From Methylobacterium sp. Leaf118 (GTDB lineage: Bacteria > Pseudomonadota > Alphaproteobacteria > Rhizobiales > Beijerinckiaceae): a stretch of DNA of 64,000 nt. Made by a program: the position numbers and the translations under genes. The notes under the pieces are model-generated. The model worked only from the letters and a program-made list of their open reading frames with translations, did no database searches and was not told where the DNA came from. The stretch's first letter is position 1. Every line of letters begins with the position of its first letter. The stretch spans positions 34,311 through 98,310 of the forward strand of contig NZ_CAKLBV010000012.1 in the NCBI RefSeq assembly GCF_920984675.1. The letters are read 5' to 3'. Shown in pieces: positions 40,639 through 49,487 of this stretch.

Positions 40639-41706
40639 TCACGGGCTGCGGGCGGCCGGCCGGCCCCCGGCCTCCGCGAAAAGGGCACGAACCGCCTCAT
40701 CCCTCGCCCAGGCATCGGTGCGGGCCGAGGTCAGTGCCTCCGGCTCCTGCCACGCGTAGAGGGCGAAGCTCTCGGCCACGAAATCCGGCAGGTCGAGCAG
40801 GCGGGCCGGGCGGCCGCGTCCGTCGCCCTTGAACAGGGTCGAGCCCGGGACCCCGAAGCGTTCGGCCACCGGCGGCAGCACCGGCCAGATCGGTCCCGCG
40901 GCCAATCCGTCGCGCGCATAGGCCTCGACCGGGATGTCGAGGGGCCGGTAGCCCGCCTCTCGGGCGAGGCGGCGGGCGATGTCGCCGAGCACGGCGAGCC
41001 GCGGATGGTTGATCGTGTGCATGAAGGCCCCCCCCCGGCACCAGAGGGCGAAGTCCCGCTCCAGGCCGAAGCCCATATCCTCGGCGGTGCGCAGCAGGTA
41101 GGCCACGCTCGTCTCCCACAGCCGGTCGTAGCCGAGCCGCGCGAAAGCGGTCTCCCCGTAGAGCGGGAGCGTCGCCGCGACGCTGAGGCCGGAGTGGAAG
41201 GCCTGCAGCGCGATCGCCGAGTGGTAGTAGCCGATGGGCGAAGCGACGAGGCGCGACAGCCGCAGGCTCGCCTCGTCGCCGACATGGATCAGATCGGGGT
41301 GAAAGCCCGCAAACAGGATCGCGGGAAAGTAGCGCAGGCGCGGCACCCGTTCGGCCAGGGTATGGACGTCCCCGCCCTCGATGAAGCTGGCCGGGAAGAA
41401 ATGCGCGAAGACGTGGTCGGCGCGGTTCAGATGCCGGGCGAGGCGGTCGAGATGCCCGAACCGCCGCCTGAGCGCTTCGATCGGAATCGTCTCCACCGTC
41501 GCCTCCGGCAGGAGCAGGCGCAGGCAGGCCGCCACCCCTCCCGCCTGGCAATTGCCGAGGACCGCGAGGCGCGGCCCCCGCCCTCGCCACGCTCTCGCCC
41601 AGGAGCGCGGTGAGAAGGGGGAGACCTCCGGCGCGGAGGATCGGGACGGGGCTGTCGGCAAAACCAAGCGGCGCGCGGCCTCTCGCGGTTGGGGGCTGAG
41701 GGGCAC
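40639..41706 (-). CDS. WcbI-like polysaccharide biosynthesis acyl/acetyltransferase
   Basis: 355 residues. The start of the conserved domain reads RLAVLGNCQAGGVAACLR near residue 46, the family's nucleophile-like GNCQ loop; HFFPASF, IGYYHSAIALQAF and HTINHPRLAVLGD follow. WcbI proteins act in capsule/polysaccharide biosynthesis in Burkholderia and bind CoA-like ligands, so an acyl-transfer role is likely. The 45-residue N-terminal extension is low-complexity and no ATG precedes the domain; GTG at 41706 is assumed and uncertain. Divergent from the GSCFA gene. Confidence 0.75.
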   Translation of the reverse strand: MPLSPQPREAARRLVLPTAPSRSSAPEVSPFSPRSWARAWRGRGPRLAVLGNCQAGGVAACLRLLLPEATVETIPIEALRRRFGHLDRLARHLNRADHVFAHFFPASFIEGGDVHTLAERVPRLRYFPAILFAGFHPDLIHVGDEASLRLSRLVASPIGYYHSAIALQAFHSGLSVAATLPLYGETAFARLGYDRLWETSVAYLLRTAEDMGFGLERDFALWCRGGAFMHTINHPRLAVLGDIARRLAREAGYRPLDIPVEAYARDGLAAGPIWPVLPPVAERFGVPGSTLFKGDGRGRPARLLDLPDFVAESFALYAWQEPEALTSARTDAWARDEAVRALFAEAGGRPAARSP

Positions 41707-41776
41707 GGGGAGCGCCGCCGAACCCGGCCCGTTCAGCCCCCGCGCCGGTCACGAACGCCCGTCTGGTGAGGACACC

Positions 41777-42841
41777 GTGAGCCACCCGAACCCCTATCGC
41801 GATCTACCGGCCGAGCGATTCTGGCGCAAGGCGGTGGCGGGCGTGCCTCCCTTTGCCGTCGATCCGGGGCCGAGGGACGCCTTCCGGATCGAGCTAACCG
41901 ACCGGGTTGCCACCGCGGGCTCCTGCTTTGCCCAGCGGGTCTCGCAGGCGCTGGTCAAGGGCGGTTTCCGCTACCACGTCACGGAAGAGGCGCCCGAGGG
42001 GCTCGACCCGGCTCTAGCCGCCGCGCGCCAGTTCGGCACCTTCTCGGCCCGCTACGGCAATCTCTACGGCCCGCGCCAGTTCGTGCAGCTCTTCGACCGG
42101 GCGTTCGGCGACTTCCGCCCCGCACTCCGGGCGTGGCCCCGGGAGGACGGGCGCCTCGTCGACCCGTTCCGGCCGACGATCGAGCCGGACGGTTTTTCGG
42201 ACGAGGAGGCCGTGGTGGTGGCGCGGGAGCACCATCTCGGCCGCGTGCGCGCCTTGTTCGAGAGCCTCGACGTCCTGGTGCTGACGCTCGGGCTCACCGA
42301 GGGCTGGCGCTGGCGGGCCGATGGAGCGGCCCTGCCACTGGCGCCCGGCGTCGCCGGCGGCCGCTACGATCCGGTCGAGGTCGCCTTCGTCAACGCGAGC
42401 ACCGCCGAGGTGATCGCCGATGTAACCGGCTTCCTCGACCGGCTCCGGAGCGTGAACCCCCAGGCCCGGGTCATCCTCACGGTCTCGCCGGTGCCGCTCG
42501 CCGCGACCTATCTCGACCGACACGTGCTCGTCGCCAATGCCCACTCGAAGGCGGTCCTGCGGGCGGCGGCCGGCGAGATCTGCGCCGGTGGTGATCCGAG
42601 CCTCGTGTATTTCCCGTCCTACGAGATCGTCACCAGCCACACCAATGGCGGGCGCTACTACAACGAGGACCAGCGCACGATCGCCGAGGCCGGCGTCGCC
42701 CACGTGATGCGCTCCTTCATGGCGAGTTTCGCTCCGGAGCCCGGCGCCGCGCCCCTGCCGCCCCGGGTCGGCGAGGCCGAGTTCGCCGGCACCGCCGGGG
42801 TCATCTGCGACGAGGAGGCGATCGAGCGCTCGCTGGCCTGA
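41777..42841 (+). CDS. GSCFA domain-containing protein
   Basis: 354 residues. The eponymous GSCFA motif is at residues 48-52, followed by SARYGNLYG, the LVLTLGLTEGW segment, VSPVPLAATYLDRHV and the closing FPSYEIVTS. The family is an SGNH/GDSL-like esterase relative of unproven activity, often encoded near polysaccharide genes. The longer open frame is rejected; the GTG at 41777 has GAGG five bases upstream. Divergent from the WcbI-like gene, 70 bases apart. Confidence 0.85.
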   Translation: MSHPNPYRDLPAERFWRKAVAGVPPFAVDPGPRDAFRIELTDRVATAGSCFAQRVSQALVKGGFRYHVTEEAPEGLDPALAAARQFGTFSARYGNLYGPRQFVQLFDRAFGDFRPALRAWPREDGRLVDPFRPTIEPDGFSDEEAVVVAREHHLGRVRALFESLDVLVLTLGLTEGWRWRADGAALPLAPGVAGGRYDPVEVAFVNASTAEVIADVTGFLDRLRSVNPQARVILTVSPVPLAATYLDRHVLVANAHSKAVLRAAAGEICAGGDPSLVYFPSYEIVTSHTNGGRYYNEDQRTIAEAGVAHVMRSFMASFAPEPGAAPLPPRVGEAEFAGTAGVICDEEAIERSLA

Positions 42842-42918
42842 GCGGCGAGCGCCTCGTCCCGGATTCCGGGTCTGGGCCGAGGCCCGGGGCGGAGCGCCGC
42901 CCGGCTTCGGCTCGGGCT

Positions 42919-43845
42919 CTATTTCAGGTGGGCGACATACACGTCACCCGCCGCCCGCTTCAATTCGGCACCGGCCTCCCGCCCGATCGCGGCGGCGTCG
43001 GTGGCGGCGCCCTCGCGGCGCACCCCCCAGTGGCGGGAGCCGTCCGGCAGGAACAGCAGGCCGTCGAGGGTGAGCCGGTCGCCGTCGATCCGGGCGAGCG
43101 CGGCGATCGGCGTGCGGCAGGAGCCGTCGAGCTCGGCCAGCAGCCCACGCTCGGCGTCCAGCGCGGTCGTGGTCGTGGCGCAGGCGATCGGCGCCAGCAG
43201 GGCGCGGACCGCGTCGTCCCCCGCCCGGCACTCGATGCCCAGGGCTCCCTGCGCGACGGCGGGGAGCATCTCGTCCACGGAGAGGACGGAGCGGGCCACG
43301 TCCTCCATGCCGAGGCGCTGCAAACCGGCAAGGGCGAGCAGGGTCGCGTCGCACTCGCCGGCCTCGAGCTTGCGCATCCGGGTGTTGGCGTTGCCGCGCA
43401 ACGGCACGATCCGCAGGTCGGGCCGGTGCATCAGCACCTGGGCCCCGCGCCGCAGGGAGGACGTGCCGACCCGCGCCCCGGCGGGCAGGTCGGCGAGCCC
43501 GGTCGCCGCGCTCGCGCTGAGGAAGGCATCCCGGGGATCGTCCCGCTCCAGGATGCAAGCAATGACGAGCCCGTCCGGCAGCCACGTCTCCACGTCCTTC
43601 ATGGAGTGGACCGCGACGTCGATGGCATCGGCGATGAGGGCCTGCTCCAGCTCCTTGGTGAACAGGCCCTTGCCGCCGATCTCGGAGAGCGGCCGGTCGA
43701 GCACACGGTCGGCCACCGTCGACACGACGACGATCTCGGTCTCCAGGCCGGGATTGGCCGCGACGATGCGGTCGCGGACCATTCCGGTCTGCGCCAAGGC
43801 CATCGGGCTGCCGCGGGTGCCGATTCTGAGAGGGCGCGCAATCAT
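42919..43845 (-). CDS. hemC: Porphobilinogen deaminase (hydroxymethylbilane synthase)
   Basis: Polymerises four porphobilinogens to hydroxymethylbilane in tetrapyrrole synthesis (heme, cobalamin, chlorophyll). 308 residues. The N-terminal RIGTRGSPMALAQT, catalytic Asp84 in HSMKDVE, GTSSLRR near 127, and the dipyrromethane-binding Cys243 in DGSCRTPIAAL are present. The ATG at 43845 gives the usual start. The downstream hemD is not adjacent; GSCFA is convergent 77 bases away. Confidence 0.95.
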   Translation of the reverse strand: MIARPLRIGTRGSPMALAQTGMVRDRIVAANPGLETEIVVVSTVADRVLDRPLSEIGGKGLFTKELEQALIADAIDVAVHSMKDVETWLPDGLVIACILERDDPRDAFLSASAATGLADLPAGARVGTSSLRRGAQVLMHRPDLRIVPLRGNANTRMRKLEAGECDATLLALAGLQRLGMEDVARSVLSVDEMLPAVAQGALGIECRAGDDAVRALLAPIACATTTTALDAERGLLAELDGSCRTPIAALARIDGDRLTLDGLLFLPDGSRHWGVRREGAATDAAAIGREAGAELKRAAGDVYVAHLK

Positions 43846-43944
43846 GCTTTGCGCTGTAGCCGAGACCGCCGCCCGCGTCACGCCGCGACGCGGCGCGAAG
43901 CGGGGCTCTCGGGCCTTTCCGCGGGAAAATGTTGCGACACGGGC

Positions 43945-43971
43945 TGGACAGCGCCCCCGGCGATTGCTAAT
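43945..43971 (+). promoter_or_regulatory. Probable promoter of tRNA-Lys
   Basis: TGGACA (43945-43950, 5/6 to the vegetative -35) is followed by GCTAAT (43966-43971, 4/6 to the -10) at a slightly short spacing of 15. It lies 58 bases upstream of the tRNA. Confidence 0.4.
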
Positions 43972-44029
43972 TGCCCGCCACCGCAGGGAATTGGTGGCCC
44001 AGCGGCCCGGCCTCACCCCAGAGGCCGAC

Positions 44030-44105
<76 letters not shown>

Positions 44106-44272
44106 AACATCTCCCTGATACGACTGCACTTCTTCGATGGCTTGGCGGTACAGCTAGGCCCGGTCGGGTATCCGGTCGGGAAAATGCGTTCAGGTTTCGA
44201 GCTTACGGATCACGGCCAGAGCGAGCGCCGGGTCGCGGTTGAGGTGGTGGGAATCGGGAATCGATCGGACGT

Positions 44273-45479
44273 TTGACCCTGACCCAGCAAACTGGTCGGC
44301 GCTGAGCGCAAGTTTTTCGGGCATCCTGAACCTTGAAGGAGGGTGGATGCCATGCCTCGCAAACGATTCACGAACGAACAGATCGCCTTCGCCCTGCGGC
44401 AGGCGGAGAACGGCGCGACGGTGGACGAGGTCTGCCGGAAGAGGGGCGTGTCCGAGCCGACGTTCTACCTCTGGAAGAAGCAGTTCGTCGGCATGGGCGT
44501 GCCGGAGATCCGGCGGCTGAAGCAGCTGGAGGATGAGAACAGCAAACTCAAACGACTGGTGGCTGACCTGACGCTGGATCGGTCCATGCTGCAGGATGTG
44601 CTCAAGCGAAAGTGGTGAGGCCCGCCGCTCGTCGCGAGGTCGTCGATCCCCTGCAGGCGGCCTACGACATCAGCGAGCGTCGGGCCTGCCAGGCCACCGG
44701 TTTCGGCCGCTCGTCCCAGCGTTGCAGGAAGCGCTCCGACCCGCAGGTGGCGCTGCGGATGCGGCTCAAGGAGTTGGCCGCTGCACGGGTGCGCTACGGC
44801 TCCCGACGGCTGCACATCCTGTTGCGGCGGGAGGGCTGGGAGGTGAACCACAAGCGCACCTACCGGATCTACCGTGACGAGGGACTGTCGATCAGGCCCA
44901 GGCTGCCCAGGCGCAAACGGGCCTGGCGCTACCGGCAAGGGCGGCCGGCCATCGGCGGACCCAACGAGGTCTGGGCCATGGACTTCATGTCCGACCGCAT
45001 CTTCGACGGACGTCCGTTCCGGATCCTGACGGTCGTTGATTGCCGTACGCGAGAGGCGCTCTCGCTCACACCGAGAGCCAACTTCCGCGCCTTCCAGGTG
45101 ACCGACGCCCTAAACGCCTTGGTCCGGCTGCGGGGGCGGCCCAAGAGCCTGCGGGTCGACAATGGACCGGAGTTTGCCGGGCGCATGCTCGACCAGTCGG
45201 CGTACCTGAACGGGGTCGAGATCGACTTCTCGCGGCCGGGCAAGCCGACCGACAACGGCAACAAACGAGTCGTTCAACGGCCGCCTACGGGCGGAATGTC
45301 TGAACGCCTCGTGGTTCCTGTCGCTGGCCGATGCCCGCGAGCGCATCGAGGACTGGAGGTCCCACGACAACGAAGATCGACCCCATACGGCCCTAGGCGA
45401 CTTGACGCCCCGAGCCTTCGCCAACCAAGCTGTCACAGCCCGAGAACTTGCATTGGCCGTGGACCACAAACAGGGTCAA
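44273..45479 (+). mobile_element. IS3-family insertion sequence, about 1.2 kb, inactive
   Basis: Bounded by perfect 9-base inverted ends TTGACCCTG (44273-44281) and CAGGGTCAA (45471-45479) that continue as imperfect repeats for about 50 bases (GGTC, GCAAGTT and CGGGC blocks align in inverse order). Contains orfA and orfB in the two-frame IS3 layout (IS407-like by length and ends). orfB is frameshifted. No target-site duplication is visible at the ends, so the insertion is old or was rearranged. Confidence 0.85.
44352..44618 (+). CDS. IS3-family transposase OrfA
   Basis: 88 residues. An N-terminal helix-turn-helix (RFTNEQIAFALRQAE...VDEVCRKRGVSEPTFYLWKKQF) is followed by a leucine-zipper-like stretch (LKQLEDENSKLKRLVADLTLD). 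It binds the inverted repeats and forms the DNA-binding part of the OrfAB transposase. Intact. An in-frame GTG three codons earlier is an alternative start. The last bases overlap orfB. Confidence 0.9.
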   Translation: MPRKRFTNEQIAFALRQAENGATVDEVCRKRGVSEPTFYLWKKQFVGMGVPEIRRLKQLEDENSKLKRLVADLTLDRSMLQDVLKRKW

Positions 45480-45500
45480 CTCCAGGCCATTTTGTACTAA
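44612..45500 (+). pseudogene. IS3-family transposase OrfB, frameshifted
   Basis: DDE (rve) transposase. The first Asp (VWAMDFMSD) and second Asp (LRVDNGPEF) are in the opening frame. Just after PGKPTDNG one extra base at 45260-45266 shifts the frame; the catalytic Glu region ([19 protein letters not shown]) and the C-terminus ([19 protein letters not shown]) are readable in the other frame to a TAA at 45498. The unshifted frame would run on to 45577 with unrelated sequence. Without the Glu domain it is not expected to be active. Confidence 0.88.
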
Positions 45501-45639
45501 TTTTGAGCTTGGACCACCGCGTGGGGGCCGATCAGGCATCCTCATCCTGGAGCGATTGCCTGCTGCGACCAGCTTGACCGATTTACCCACCCTATCAAGA
45601 GAGTTATGTAGGGCGTGTAGCAGGATGTGCGGAGATGAT

Positions 45640-46512
45640 ATGACGGGCACCAGTACCCTAGCGGGACGCCTCGCGGCGTGGCGTACCGCCCTTCCGTCAG
45701 AGGCATTTTTCTGGGACTTGTGGATTTCGACGAGCGGTCATCTCTGGCCCGACGATTTCACGGCTCGGATGGATGCTTCGCGTCCGCTTCCCTATCATAT
45801 TGCGAAACATCTTCCGGATAGCATGAACGCACGCGTTCTTGATGTGGGCGCTGGCCCCGCCACCGTCCTCGGTCGAACGCATCCCAAGCGCAACATCGAC
45901 CTTGTAGCCTGCGACCCGCTAGCACCTGTCTACAACACGCTGCTCGACCGGCATGGTGTCACGCCTCCGATACGCACGGTCCAAGCCTTCGCAGAGGATC
46001 TTTCCTCGGTATTCGATGCCGAATCCTTTGATATTGTGTATTGCCAGAACGCACTTGATCATTCGTTCGAGCCCCTTCGGGGAATCGAGGAGATGCTTAT
46101 CGTGCTGCGGACTAGGGGGGTAATCGTAATGGCGCATTACACCGACGAGGCCGAACATGAGCGATACGTTGGCTTACACCAGTGGAATTTCAATGCTCGC
46201 GACGGCCGGTTCATCATCTGGAACCGCGTTCAAGAAATTGATGTCAACGAGGCGCTCAAGGACGTTGCGCGCGTGACCGTCACGGTAGAGGGGCGTGGGC
46301 ACGCGGTCACCATCGAGAAACTGCGGGATTGGCCGAACTCGTTGCACGAAAGACACCGCAATCGCCTCGCATCGCTGTTGTCAGGGCTCCTTGACGCTGA
46401 AGGCGTTACCAAAGCAGCAGACCAAGAACTGAAGCGCATTAACGCAATGGCTAATCCTGCAGATGGGGAGCACAGGGACGAGGCTCTGAAGCCAGCGCAG
46501 CATTCCCCGTAA
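45640..46512 (+). CDS. Class I SAM-dependent methyltransferase, horizontally acquired
   Basis: 290 residues. SAM-binding motif I is VLDVGAGPATVLG near residue 68; motif II-like VACDPLA and a later DIVYCQNALDHSFEP complete the Methyltransf_11 type fold. The substrate is unknown. The ATG at 45640 has GGAG five bases upstream; an ATG at 45625 is in frame. The gene is visibly lower in GC and uses codons unlike the rest of the window, and it lies between an IS element and an IS fragment downstream of a tRNA, all signs of horizontal transfer. Confidence 0.82.
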   Translation: MTGTSTLAGRLAAWRTALPSEAFFWDLWISTSGHLWPDDFTARMDASRPLPYHIAKHLPDSMNARVLDVGAGPATVLGRTHPKRNIDLVACDPLAPVYNTLLDRHGVTPPIRTVQAFAEDLSSVFDAESFDIVYCQNALDHSFEPLRGIEEMLIVLRTRGVIVMAHYTDEAEHERYVGLHQWNFNARDGRFIIWNRVQEIDVNEALKDVARVTVTVEGRGHAVTIEKLRDWPNSLHERHRNRLASLLSGLLDAEGVTKAADQELKRINAMANPADGEHRDEALKPAQHSP

Positions 46513-46541
46513 GTAGCGAACATTTTAGTGCTACTATTTGT
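46512..46541 (+). terminator. Weak terminator-like hairpin after the methyltransferase
   Basis: AGTAGC (46512-46517) pairs with GCTACT (46530-46535) around a 12-base AT-rich loop, followed by ATTTGT. The short stem and long loop make it a weak candidate. Confidence 0.35.
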
Positions 46542-46597
46542 CCATCAATATTGCGCGACGACGAAATTTCCACAAATGTTCAGCATTATTTTTTAAG

Positions 46598-46916
46598 CAA
46601 ATGAGATGGCGCGTTGGCTCCCCCTGTCGCGATGGTGCACGAGCCCGCCGCCCTGAGGGGGACGGCGCTCGGGCCGGGCCTGCTCCAGAGCATCGAGCAC
46701 GAAGGTGGCGTGCGCCGTGTGGGAGCCCCCTCAGTCGACGATGCGCCGGGCCTCGGCATCGATCACGAACGCGCTCGTTGTCGAAGTCGGCCCCGGTCGC
46801 GACGTAGGTGAAGTCGCTGACCCATGGGGCCTTCGGATGCAGCGCCTTGAACGGGCGGTTCACCCGGTCGAGCGGACAGGCCGCGGCCGGGTCGGGGATG
46901 GTGGTGCGGCAGCACC
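46598..46916 (-). pseudogene. Fragment of a second IS3-family transposase OrfB
   Basis: On the minus strand the sequence reads TTIPDPAAACPLDRVNRPFKALHP then KAPWVSDFTYVAT, the region around the first catalytic Asp of IS3 OrfB, then after a frameshift AFVIDAEARRIVD, an in-frame stop, and HATFVLDALEQA to about DRGSQ. Both ends are missing: neither the start of OrfB nor the Glu region remains. It is a different element from the one at 44273. Its upstream edge abuts the L,D-transpeptidase stub. Confidence 0.85.
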
Positions 46917-47054
46917 GCCCATCGGATCCACGGCACCACCGAGCCCGGCTTGATCGGGCGCGCGGCCTCCTCCGGCTGCATCCGTATGCGCAACAGCGAC
47001 GTCATCGAACTCTACGAGCAGGTGCCCGTGGGAACGCGCGTCGACGTGTTGTGA
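46917..47054 (+). pseudogene. C-terminal stub of an L,D-transpeptidase (YkuD/ErfK domain)
   Basis: A 45-codon frame on the plus strand ends in TGA at 47052 and reads HRIHGTTEP, IGRAASSGCIRMRNSDVIEL and YEQVPVGTRVDVL. This is the catalytic end of YkuD-type L,D-transpeptidases: His of HGT and the Ser-x-Gly-Cys-Ile-Arg nucleophile motif with its Cys. The N-terminal part and the start are missing, replaced at 46916 by transposase sequence, so an IS insertion plus deletion truncated the gene. Confidence 0.85.
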
Positions 47055-47324
47055 CGAGCAGGAGCGCAGACGGATCGTGGGAGGGGCGCCTCACGGACCA
47101 CCGATGAGGGATCGAGCCTGCGTGAACGAAGACTGATCCCGGACGGCGCAGCGTCATCATCGAACGACCAGCGAGTGCCCGCGATGGTCCGCAAGCATCC
47201 GGCCATGACGCTGTCGTCCGCGCCGGCGACGCTCGGCCGGTCTCTCCTTTGAGGTTTGTTATCGGAGCCGTGCGAGGCTCCCCACAACGTGGCGGGACAC
47301 GTCCCCCGGAAGCGGCGAGCGCCC

Positions 47325-48194
47325 ATGGTAACGCTCTTGTCTCGGCTCCTCGCGCTCCTGGCCCGGCCGCGGGCGACGGTGCCGCTGGTCCTGGTCCTGA
47401 TCGCGATCCTCGGCGTCGCCCCCGCTTCCGCCCAGGCACTGCCGACGGACCTGAGCCTGCCGCTGCCGGGGCCGTTCCCGCCGATCCGGCTGCTCACGCT
47501 CCTGCTCGGTCTTCACCTCATTGGTCTGTGCCTCGGGCTCGGCGGCGCGACCATGCTCGATTTCTGGATCCTGCGCTGGATGCGCTGGGGCGGCCTGCCG
47601 CCCGAGATCGCGCGCACCTTCCTGTTCGTCAGCAAGGTGGTCTCCGTCGGGATCGCGCTCTTGTGGATCTCCGGGCTCGGCTTCCTCGCCCTCTACGCGA
47701 TCGAGGCGCCGGAGAAGCTGTCGAATCCCAAGCTCGTAGCCAAGATCGTCATCGTGCTGGCGCTGACCGTGAACGGCCTGCTGATCCACGCCCTGGTCCT
47801 GCCCCGCGTGCTGCGGGATGTGAGCCGGCCGATGTTCGAGGGCGTGTCGCATATCAGCACCGTGATCTTCCTCGTGTCGGGGGCGGTCTCCGGCGTCTCG
47901 TGGTACGCGGCCTTCGCCCTCGGCCTGATGCGCGAATTGAACGGGCGCGCTTCCGGCGGGCTCCTCCTCTCCCTCTGGCTCCTCGGCGTGGTCGCGGCGG
48001 CCGGCGGTGCCTTCGCCTTCTGGCACTCTCTGCTGGCGCGCAGCGCCCGCGGCGCCATGGCCGAGCCGTCGCCGGATCTGCGCCCGCTCGCATTCGGCGA
48101 GGCGCCCGCCGTTCCGCCCCATCCGATGCGGGCGGTGCCGATCGCCTTCACCGCCGTGCCGGCCAACCAGATCGTCCTCCTCGGCCGGCGCTGA
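47325..48194 (+). CDS. Integral membrane protein of unknown function
   Basis: 289 residues. A hydrophobic segment near residues 20-37 that could be a cleaved signal (ending PASAQA), then about five membrane helices, with LHLIGLCLGLGGATMLDFWILRWMRWG and HISTVIFLVSGAVSGVSWYAA. It resembles DUF2214-like or copper-resistance-D-like membrane proteins, but the match is by eye only. ATG at 47325; longer upstream frames are rejected because they lack a start context. Confidence 0.65.
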   Translation: MVTLLSRLLALLARPRATVPLVLVLIAILGVAPASAQALPTDLSLPLPGPFPPIRLLTLLLGLHLIGLCLGLGGATMLDFWILRWMRWGGLPPEIARTFLFVSKVVSVGIALLWISGLGFLALYAIEAPEKLSNPKLVAKIVIVLALTVNGLLIHALVLPRVLRDVSRPMFEGVSHISTVIFLVSGAVSGVSWYAAFALGLMRELNGRASGGLLLSLWLLGVVAAAGGAFAFWHSLLARSARGAMAEPSPDLRPLAFGEAPAVPPHPMRAVPIAFTAVPANQIVLLGRR

Positions 48195-48272
48195 CCCGCG
48201 CGTGACGCCGGTCCCGTCCGGGCCTCGGCCCCGTTTCTGGGCAGGGGTGAAGCGGGGGTCTCGGAGCGAGGC

Positions 48273-49487
48273 TTACTGCGCGAGCTGGGTCACGCTGGTG
48301 ATCGCGCCCATCACCGAGATGATGAGGCCGCCGATCAGGCCGCCGACCGTCACCGTCACCAGGGGCGTCAGCAGGGCGAGCAGGCGGTCGATGCGCTGGC
48401 GCGTCTGGGTCTCATGCATGTCGGCGGCGTGGATCAGGACGGGGCCGAGGCGGTTCACCTGCTCGCCGCTGGCGATGAGGTTGAGGGTCGAGGGAGCATG
48501 GGCCTTGAGGCTCGACAGGCCCGAGGCGAGGCTGCCGCCCTCGGTCAGCCGCCGTCCCGCCTCCTCGAGGGCGAGGCGGAACACCCGGTTGCCGGCGAGC
48601 GGGCGCGTCGCCGCCACCGCGTCGGGGATCGGTACCTGGGCGGTGAGCAGCGTGCCGAGCACCCGGCAGATGCGCCCGAGCTCGATCCCGACCACGATCT
48701 CGCGCAGCAGCGGCACGCGCAGGGCGAGCCGTCCGCGGGCCGCGGCGAAAGCCGGGTCGGGCCAGAACCGGGCCAAGCCCAGGCCGGTGAGCGCCGCCCC
48801 GCCGAGGATCCAGGGCCAGCCCAGGCGCACGATGTCGCCCAGCGCGCCCGCCGCCCAGATCGCGAAGGGCGGCTCGCGGCCGGTGCCGTCGAACAGGGGC
48901 GCCAGCGCCGGAACCAGCACGACGACGATCATCACGAGCGTGCCCGCCGCCATCAGCAGGAGCAGCGCCGGGTAGATCATCGCCGAGGTGAGGTGGCGGC
49001 GCACCGCGTCGCGGCGCTCGATCGAACCGGTGAGCGAGCCGATCACGTCGACCAGCGTGCCGGTCGCCTCGCCCGCCCGCACGATGTCGACCATGTCGGC
49101 CGGGAAGGCCTGGCGGTGGGCCGCCATCGCCCGCGACAGGGAGGCGCCGGCCACGACCCGCTCGAGAAGGTCGGCAAGGATCGGCTTGAGGGCGGCCGGG
49201 GATTGCCGCTCGACGAGGCGAAGCGCCCGGTCGACGGTGAGCCCGGCCCCGACCAAGGTGCCGAACTCCCGCAGGAAGGCGAGGCGGGCGGCGTCGTTGA
49301 CCCGGTCGCGGCCGAACAGGTCGCGGCGCCAGAACGGCGCCGGGCCGGCCTCGGCCGCCTCGATGGCGAAGACCCGCAGGCCGTCGGCCCGCAGCTGCGC
49401 CACGGCGCGCTGCCGCGTCTCGGCCTCGATCCGGCCCGAGCGCGGGCGCCCGTCCTCGGCATAGGCCCGGTAGGCGTAGCGACCCAT
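48273..49487 (-). CDS. gspF: Type II secretion inner-membrane platform protein GspF
   Basis: 404 residues, standard GspF length. An N-terminal AYRAYAEDGRPRSGRIEAE region, two T2SSF cytoplasmic domains (FLREFGTLVGAGLTVDRALRLVE and, in the second copy, FLRICRVLGTLLTAQVPIPDA-type) and three membrane helices ending in TPLVTVTVGGLIGGLIISVMGA. The start ATG overlaps the gspE stop by one base. GspF is the inner-membrane platform that couples to the GspE ATPase. Confidence 0.92.
   Translation of the reverse strand: MGRYAYRAYAEDGRPRSGRIEAETRQRAVAQLRADGLRVFAIEAAEAGPAPFWRRDLFGRDRVNDAARLAFLREFGTLVGAGLTVDRALRLVERQSPAALKPILADLLERVVAGASLSRAMAAHRQAFPADMVDIVRAGEATGTLVDVIGSLTGSIERRDAVRRHLTSAMIYPALLLLMAAGTLVMIVVVLVPALAPLFDGTGREPPFAIWAAGALGDIVRLGWPWILGGAALTGLGLARFWPDPAFAAARGRLALRVPLLREIVVGIELGRICRVLGTLLTAQVPIPDAVAATRPLAGNRVFRLALEEAGRRLTEGGSLASGLSSLKAHAPSTLNLIASGEQVNRLGPVLIHAADMHETQTRQRIDRLLALLTPLVTVTVGGLIGGLIISVMGAITSVTQLAQ

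Noticed and set aside
44106..47324. Second copy of the tRNA-Lys 3' end as an att site of a genomic island
   Set aside because: No repeat of the tRNA end was found downstream in the window.
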